Shown here: positions 32,653 through 36,973 of the stretch, piece after piece
How positions within the stretch are numbered: position 1 is the stretch's first letter
Layout of the letters: the number at the start of each line of letters is the position of its first letter
Source of the DNA: Alcanivorax sp.
Lineage (GTDB): Bacteria; Pseudomonadota; Gammaproteobacteria; Pseudomonadales; Alcanivoracaceae
Length of the DNA: 36,973 nt
Assembly (NCBI RefSeq): GCF_014762765.1
Contig: NZ_JABURH010000152.1
Coordinates: 1-36,973, forward strand
Reading direction: 5' to 3'
Position numbers and translations under genes: made by a program
The notes under the pieces: generated by a model
What the model was told of the DNA's origin: nothing
Seen by the model: only the letters and a program-made list of their open reading frames with translations
The model's database searches: none

Positions 32653-33510
32653 ATGCAAGATCACAAACAACGTTTCCTGTTCCCCGACTCCGATATCCGC
32701 GGCGAACTGGTGCAGGTAGAAAGCAGCGTCACCCGTATTATTGAAGGGCATAACTACCCGCTGGCAGTACAAGGGTTGATCGGCGAGGCGGTGGCCGCCG
32801 TGGCATTACTGGCCAGCACCCTGAAATTCAAGGGACGTCTGGCACTGCAGGCCCAGGGCAAGGGCCCGGTATCCCTGCTGCTGGCCGAGTGCACCAACGA
32901 GGGTGAGTTGCGCGCCCTGGCCCGTCACAGCGACGGCCAGGACTGGAGCCATGGCGACATCCAGACCCTGATCGGCGACGGCAACATGGTGATCACCATC
33001 ACCCCGGACCAGGGCAAGCAATATCAGGGCATCGTCCCCCTGGCCGGTGACTCTCTGGCCCAGTGCCTGGAAGCCTACTTCCGCCAGTCCGAGCAGCTCC
33101 CCACCCGTCTTTGGCTGGCCAGCGGCAACAATCGGGCCGCCGGCCTGCTGCTGCAGCGGCTGCCCAACCAGTTGGCCAGCAGCGACGCCAACACACAGAT
33201 GTGGGAGCACCTGGAAGCCCTCGCTGGCACCCTGAAAATGGAAGAGCTGCTCAACCTGGACGACCAGACCATCCTTCACCGGCTGTTCCACGACACCCCG
33301 CCGCAACTCCCCGAGGCCCAGGCCCTGCAGTTCGGCTGCACCTGCTCCCGGGACCGCAACCGCAATGCCCTGATCTCCCTGGGCAGCAACGAGTTGCAGA
33401 TACTGCTCGACGAGGACGGCGAAGTGACCCTGACCTGCGATTTCTGCCGCAACCGGGAGCGGTTTGATGCGGTGGATCTGGCGGGGATGATTAAAGAAGT
33501 TGTCAGTTGA
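32653..33510 (+). CDS. hslO: Redox-regulated chaperonin Hsp33
   Basis: The 285-residue protein has the Hsp33 N-terminal domain ([39 protein letters not shown]) and the zinc-binding redox switch Cys229-x-Cys231 and Cys262-x2-Cys265 near the C-terminus. In reducing conditions zinc holds it inactive; under oxidative stress with unfolding the cysteines form disulfides and it acts as a holdase. Start follows CAGGACACAACC. The last codons and the TGA stop (33508-33510) lie inside the first units of heptad element 6. Confidence 0.97.
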   Translation: MQDHKQRFLFPDSDIRGELVQVESSVTRIIEGHNYPLAVQGLIGEAVAAVALLASTLKFKGRLALQAQGKGPVSLLLAECTNEGELRALARHSDGQDWSHGDIQTLIGDGNMVITITPDQGKQYQGIVPLAGDSLAQCLEAYFRQSEQLPTRLWLASGNNRAAGLLLQRLPNQLASSDANTQMWEHLEALAGTLKMEELLNLDDQTILHRLFHDTPPQLPEAQALQFGCTCSRDRNRNALISLGSNELQILLDEDGEVTLTCDFCRNRERFDAVDLAGMIKEVVS

Positions 33511-33657
33511 TAGTGGACAGTTGACAGCTACGCGGGTTAGCCGTGGCACACATTTCACCGCAAGAGGCCGCGCTCAAGGTTTGGGCGCGGCCTCTTGCAC
33601 TTCAAAACCTGATGAGCCGGACCGCGACGCTGTCAACTGTCCACTATCAACTGTCAA
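33500..33657. repeat. Heptad-armed stem-loop element 6 (TTGACAG type)
   Basis: Units TTGTCAG, TTGATAG, TGGACAG and TTGACAG tile 33500-33527 without gaps, followed by CTACGCG. The sequence 33504-33528 has a perfect 25-bp inverse at 33629-33653. The core stem (33560-33577 with 33581-33598) is 18 bp including one G-T pair. It overlaps the hslO stop, which is the TGA of the second unit. The pckA leader lies downstream, so it should insulate pckA from the hslO transcript. Confidence 0.9.
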
Positions 33658-33884
33658 CTTGGCCGTGTTGCCGTGACCACCCGGTCCAAGGGGGAATCGC
33701 CACTGATTTCCTTTTCTGGCATAATCGCGCGCCTGTGCTGACTGGAGGTTTCGTCCCCCGGTCCCCTTTGGTCTTGCCCGGTGGCAGTAACGGGCACGAG
33801 ACCGGCACTGTTATCCGCAATGCGAACCAGAGTTTCGGCGCCCATACACGCTGAAACGGCACGGCCACAAGCCCAGGAATGACC
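33658..33884 (+). promoter_or_regulatory. pckA: pckA promoter and long leader
   Basis: CATAAT at 33720-33725 is the best -10 element; no good -35 precedes it, so an activator may be needed. The resulting leader of about 150 bases contains a strong hairpin, GGTCT-TGCCCG (33770-33780) with CGGGCA-CG-AGACC (33791-33803), having a 2-base bulge and 10-base loop. No protein is supported in this stretch. The hairpin has no T-run and could affect mRNA stability or initiation. Confidence 0.5.
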
Positions 33885-35429
33885 ATGACCGACCCGATTG
33901 TTTATAACGACCTCAGCCCGGCCCAGTTGGTAGAACTGGCTGTTCAGCGCAACGAAGGCCGCCTGTCCGATACCGGCGCCCTGGTAGTGGAAACCGGTCA
34001 TCGCACCGGCCGTTCCCCCATGGACCGCTACATCGTTGATGAGCCCAGCACCAGCGAGCACATCCACTGGGGCGCCATCAACCGTCCGTTCCCCACTGAC
34101 AAGTTCGACGCCCTCTGGGATCGTGTCAGTGTCGCCGTGGCCGACGCTGATGCCTTTGTCTCCCACCTGCACGTGGGCGCCGACACTGATCATTACCTGG
34201 CCGTAAAAGTGACCGCGCAGACCGCGTGGCACAACCTGTTCGCCAACACCATGTTCATCCGCCCGGAGAAGTACAACCCGCGCAGCAAGGAAGAATGGCA
34301 GATCCTGCACGCCCCGCACTTCCAGTGCGAGCCGGAGCGTGACGGCACCAACTCCGACGGCTGTGTGATTCTCAACTTCGCCCAGCGCAAGATTCTGATT
34401 GCCGGCATGCGTTACGCCGGCGAAATGAAGAAAGCCATGTTCTCCGTGCAGAACTTCCTGCTGCCGGAAAAAGACGTGCTGCCGATGCACTGCTCTGCCA
34501 ACGTGGGCGAAGACGGCGACGTGGCCCTGTTCTTCGGTCTGTCCGGCACCGGCAAGACCACCCTGTCCGCCGACCCGGCCCGTTACCTGATCGGTGACGA
34601 CGAGCACGGCTGGGGCAAGGACGTGGTGTTCAACATCGAAGGCGGCTGCTACGCCAAGTGCATCGACCTGAGCCAGAAGAACGAGCCGGTGATCTGGGAC
34701 GCCATCAAGTTCGGCGCGGTACTGGAAAACGTCATCATCAATGACGAGACCCGCACCGCCGACTACACCGACGTGTCCCTGACCCAGAACACCCGTGCCG
34801 CCTACCCGCTGGAAAACATCGACAAGAAAGTCGACGCCAACCGTGCCGGCGAACCCAAGCACATCATCTTCCTGACCTGCGACCTGACCGGCGTCCTGCC
34901 GCCTGTGTCCAAGCTGTCCAAGGAAGCGGCGGCCTACCACTTCCTGAGCGGCTACACCGCGCTGGTCGGCTCCACTGAAATGGGTTCCGGTGGCGGCATC
35001 AAGAGTACCTTCTCCACCTGCTTCGGCGCCCCGTTCTTCCCCCGTCGTGCCGGTGAGTACGCCGAGCTGCTGATCAAGCGGATGGAAGAGTTTGGTTCCA
35101 CCGTTTACCTGGTTAACACCGGCTGGACCGGTGGCCCCTTCGGCGAAGGCGAGCGTTTCAGCATCCCCACCACCCGTGGTGTGGTCAACGCGATCCTCTC
35201 CGGCGACCTGGACAACGCGGAAACCGAGCACCTGGACATCATCAACCTGGACGTGCCGAAAGCCGTACCCGGCGTCGACAGCAACCTGCTGCAGCCCAAG
35301 AACACCTGGGCCAACCCGGAAAACTACGAGGCCCGCGCCCGCGATCTGGCAGAACAGTTCGAAAAGAACTTCGCCGAGAAGTATGCGGACGTGTCCGACG
35401 AGATCCGCGCTGCCGGCCCCAAGGCCTGA
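33885..35429 (+). CDS. pckA: Phosphoenolpyruvate carboxykinase (ATP)
   Basis: Two ATG codons lie 6 bases apart; the second (33885) is spaced properly from AGGA, the first (33879) is too close. The product is 514 residues, typical for the ATP-dependent class. It has [11 protein letters not shown] (39-49), the kinase-1a loop [11 protein letters not shown] (218-228), kinase-2 GDDEHGW (237-243), and the GGPFGEG loop. It makes phosphoenolpyruvate from oxaloacetate, the entry to gluconeogenesis, essential when growing on alkanes or fatty acids. A strong terminator follows. Confidence 0.97.
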   Translation: MTDPIVYNDLSPAQLVELAVQRNEGRLSDTGALVVETGHRTGRSPMDRYIVDEPSTSEHIHWGAINRPFPTDKFDALWDRVSVAVADADAFVSHLHVGADTDHYLAVKVTAQTAWHNLFANTMFIRPEKYNPRSKEEWQILHAPHFQCEPERDGTNSDGCVILNFAQRKILIAGMRYAGEMKKAMFSVQNFLLPEKDVLPMHCSANVGEDGDVALFFGLSGTGKTTLSADPARYLIGDDEHGWGKDVVFNIEGGCYAKCIDLSQKNEPVIWDAIKFGAVLENVIINDETRTADYTDVSLTQNTRAAYPLENIDKKVDANRAGEPKHIIFLTCDLTGVLPPVSKLSKEAAAYHFLSGYTALVGSTEMGSGGGIKSTFSTCFGAPFFPRRAGEYAELLIKRMEEFGSTVYLVNTGWTGGPFGEGERFSIPTTRGVVNAILSGDLDNAETEHLDIINLDVPKAVPGVDSNLLQPKNTWANPENYEARARDLAEQFEKNFAEKYADVSDEIRAAGPKA

Positions 35430-35444
35430 TCCGCAAGGATCACT

Positions 35445-35473
35445 GAAAAAGCCCGCCACCGGCGGGCTTTTTC
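35445..35473. terminator. Bidirectional intrinsic terminator after pckA
   Basis: 35445-35457 pairs perfectly with 35461-35473: GAAAAAGCCCGCC, a 3-base loop, and the complement with a T5 end. It has A-run and T-run on both sides, so it works on either strand. It stands 15 bases after the pckA stop. Confidence 0.93.
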
Positions 35474-35737
35474 ATTGCCGCCCGGCGGGCAGACCCGCCT
35501 GCCCGGGAAGGCAAAAAGGAAACACCTGGTCTGGACTTGTTTACCACACACGCTAGACTGCACCCCCGGAGTGGCGGCAACCGTCATCGCTCCCTGCCCC
35601 ACAAGGGCTCTGCCTCATTGATGAGCCACTGAGTGCGCCCAGCGTCATTCAGAGGTTCCTTTAACCCGGACCTGTTCACCGCCAAGGTGGATATGATTGA
35701 CTGGCAACCCATGAGGGTTAGCCCGACAGGAGCCCCA
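35474..35737 (+). promoter_or_regulatory. ndh: ndh upstream region
   Basis: There is no gene in this stretch. A GC-rich partial hairpin (GGCGGG at about 35483 with CCCGCC at about 35493) follows the pckA terminator. The best promoter guess is TGGACT, 16 bases, TAGACT (35554-35559), which is weak, leaving a leader of about 170 bases. I see no clear FNR or ArcA box. Confidence 0.35.
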
Positions 35738-36973
35738 ATGAGCAAACCCAGAATTGTTGTTGTCGGTGGTGGCGCCGGCGGTCTGCCTCTGGTCACCCGC
35801 CTGGGCCGCAAGCTCGGCAAATACGGCCACGCGGACGTAACGCTGGTGGATTCTTCCAGCATCCATGTCTGGAAACCGCGTTTTCACGAAGTGGCCACCG
35901 GCGCCATCGACGCGGACCTGGATGCGGTGGACTACCGCGCCCACGCCCAGCTGAACCATTATCGCTTCGAGCCGGGCACCATGACCCGGGTGGACGTGCA
36001 GGCCCAAACCCTGACGCTGGCGCCGCTCCATGACAACCATGGCTCGGAAGTCCTGCCGGAACGGCAACTCCCCTACGATTACCTGGTACTGGCCACCGGC
36101 AGCCAGAGCAACGACTTCGGCACCCCCGGGGTGCGTGAAAACTGCCTGTTCATGGACAGCCGTGCCCAGGCGGAGCGTTTTCGCGAGCGCTTCCTGAATG
36201 CCTGCCTGCACGCCAACTACGAAGGCAAGCCGGTCTCCGTGGCCATCGTTGGCGGCGGCGCCACCGGCGTGGAGCTGGCAGCGGAACTGCACCATGCGGT
36301 ATCCATGCTCAACTTCTACGGCCACGAGAAGCTGGACCGTAAACATCTGCAGGTAGACGTGATCGAAGCCGCACCGCGGATTCTGCCGGTGCTCAGCGAG
36401 CGGGTCTCCGCTACCGCCACCAAGCGGCTGGAAGATCTGGGCGTGAAGGTACGCACCGGCGTCATGGTGGCCGAAGCCACCCCCGACGCCCTGGTGCCCA
36501 AGGAAGGCGACCCCATCAAGGCGGACCTGCTGGTATGGGCGGCCGGGGTGAAATGCCCGGACTGGCTGGGCCAGATTGAAGGCCTGACCACCAATCGCAT
36601 CAATCAAGTGGAAGTGGAGCCAACCCTGCAGGCCAAGGGCCACAAGAATATCTTCATCATCGGCGATGCCGCGTTCCTGATCCCGGAAGGGGAAGAGCGG
36701 CCCATCCCGCCACGGGCCCAGTCCGCCCAGCAGATGGCCCAGCACACCGCCCGCAGTCTTCAGCAGCTGATCATGAAACGCGAACCCCGACCGTTCCAGT
36801 ACAAGGACCATGGCTCGCTGGTATCGCTGTCCAATTACAGTTCCGTGGGCATGCTGATGGGCAACCTGAAAGGCGGCAACTTCTTTGTGGAAGGCTGGCT
36901 GGCGCGGATGATGTACATCAGCCTGTATCGCATGCACCAGGCCGCCCTGTACGGCTGGCCGCGAACGATCATG
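35738..36973 (+). CDS. ndh: Type II NADH dehydrogenase (3' end outside window)
   Basis: ATG at 35738 follows GACAGGAGCCCCA; 412 codons are open to the window edge, compared with about 434 for E. coli Ndh, so only a short C-terminal part is missing. FAD site IVVVGGGAGGLPLVTRL at the start, ATGSQSNDF, NADH site VAIVGGGATGVELAAEL at about 170-186, and the second FAD motif IFIIGDAAFL with PPRAQSAQQMAQH. The C-terminal membrane-anchoring part begins (FFVEGWLARMMYISLYRMHQ). It passes electrons from NADH to ubiquinone without proton pumping. Confidence 0.95.
   Translation, partial: MSKPRIVVVGGGAGGLPLVTRLGRKLGKYGHADVTLVDSSSIHVWKPRFHEVATGAIDADLDAVDYRAHAQLNHYRFEPGTMTRVDVQAQTLTLAPLHDNHGSEVLPERQLPYDYLVLATGSQSNDFGTPGVRENCLFMDSRAQAERFRERFLNACLHANYEGKPVSVAIVGGGATGVELAAELHHAVSMLNFYGHEKLDRKHLQVDVIEAAPRILPVLSERVSATATKRLEDLGVKVRTGVMVAEATPDALVPKEGDPIKADLLVWAAGVKCPDWLGQIEGLTTNRINQVEVEPTLQAKGHKNIFIIGDAAFLIPEGEERPIPPRAQSAQQMAQHTARSLQQLIMKREPRPFQYKDHGSLVSLSNYSSVGMLMGNLKGGNFFVEGWLARMMYISLYRMHQAALYGWPRTIM

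Noticed and set aside
33654-35459. A 601-codon open frame on the minus strand
   Set aside because: It is antisense to pckA and is Gly/Val/His-rich without motifs.
35645-36937. A 430-codon open frame on the minus strand
   Set aside because: It lies opposite ndh, which shows both dinucleotide-binding motifs.

Overview
The window looks like a chromosomal segment of a marine hydrocarbon-using gammaproteobacterium, most like Alcanivorax. This is inferred from an AlmA-like long-chain alkane monooxygenase, three class B flavin monooxygenases, an NAD-type isocitrate dehydrogenase, and a nudE / yrfG-hslR-hslO-pckA neighbourhood similar to that of enteric bacteria. Base composition is GC-rich and even. 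I see no tRNA, rRNA, CRISPR array, phage gene or intact insertion sequence.

Layout. 1-4679 (minus): a MexEF-OprN-type RND efflux operon, with a divergent AraC-family regulator at 5357. 6466-8198: a YadGH-like ABC exporter, divergent from soxR. 8924-12992: NAD isocitrate dehydrogenase, ferrochelatase, a hotdog thioesterase, a coiled-coil lipoprotein and a DUF1244 protein. 13200-15128: a choice-of-anchor I lipoprotein. 15324-22321: an oxidative lipid or hydrocarbon cluster around a TetR regulator. Its two minus-strand operons each pair a ferritin-like diiron protein with a class B flavin monooxygenase (diiron + FMO1; PF10118 diiron + SDR + FMO2), and they carry nearly identical 54-bp promoter/operator sequences. 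22815-23892: two tandem DUF4282-like membrane proteins, preceded by a related palindrome. 24017-29780: a nitronate monooxygenase-like protein, an unknown beta-rich exported protein, AlmA, an unknown membrane protein and an alpha/beta hydrolase. 29826-36973: cysQ, nudE, yrfG, hslR, hslO (with a sigma32-like promoter), pckA and a truncated ndh.

The most unusual structure is non-coding. Eight intergenic elements of about 150-265 bp share one architecture: tandem 7-nt units (YTNNNAG), a CGCG-type box, a spacer, in six cases a near-identical GC-rich hairpin, a second spacer, then the inverse box and inverse 7-nt units. The arms pair with each other within an element but differ between elements. 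Most elements fill the space between convergent genes, start at or inside stop codons, and in several cases supply the stop codon. I know of no description of this family.

Working model (inference): the TetR regulator controls two diiron/flavin monooxygenase operons, and possibly the DUF4282 pair, for oxidation of a hydrophobic substrate. The heptad-armed elements act as bidirectional terminators or structured RNA ends.
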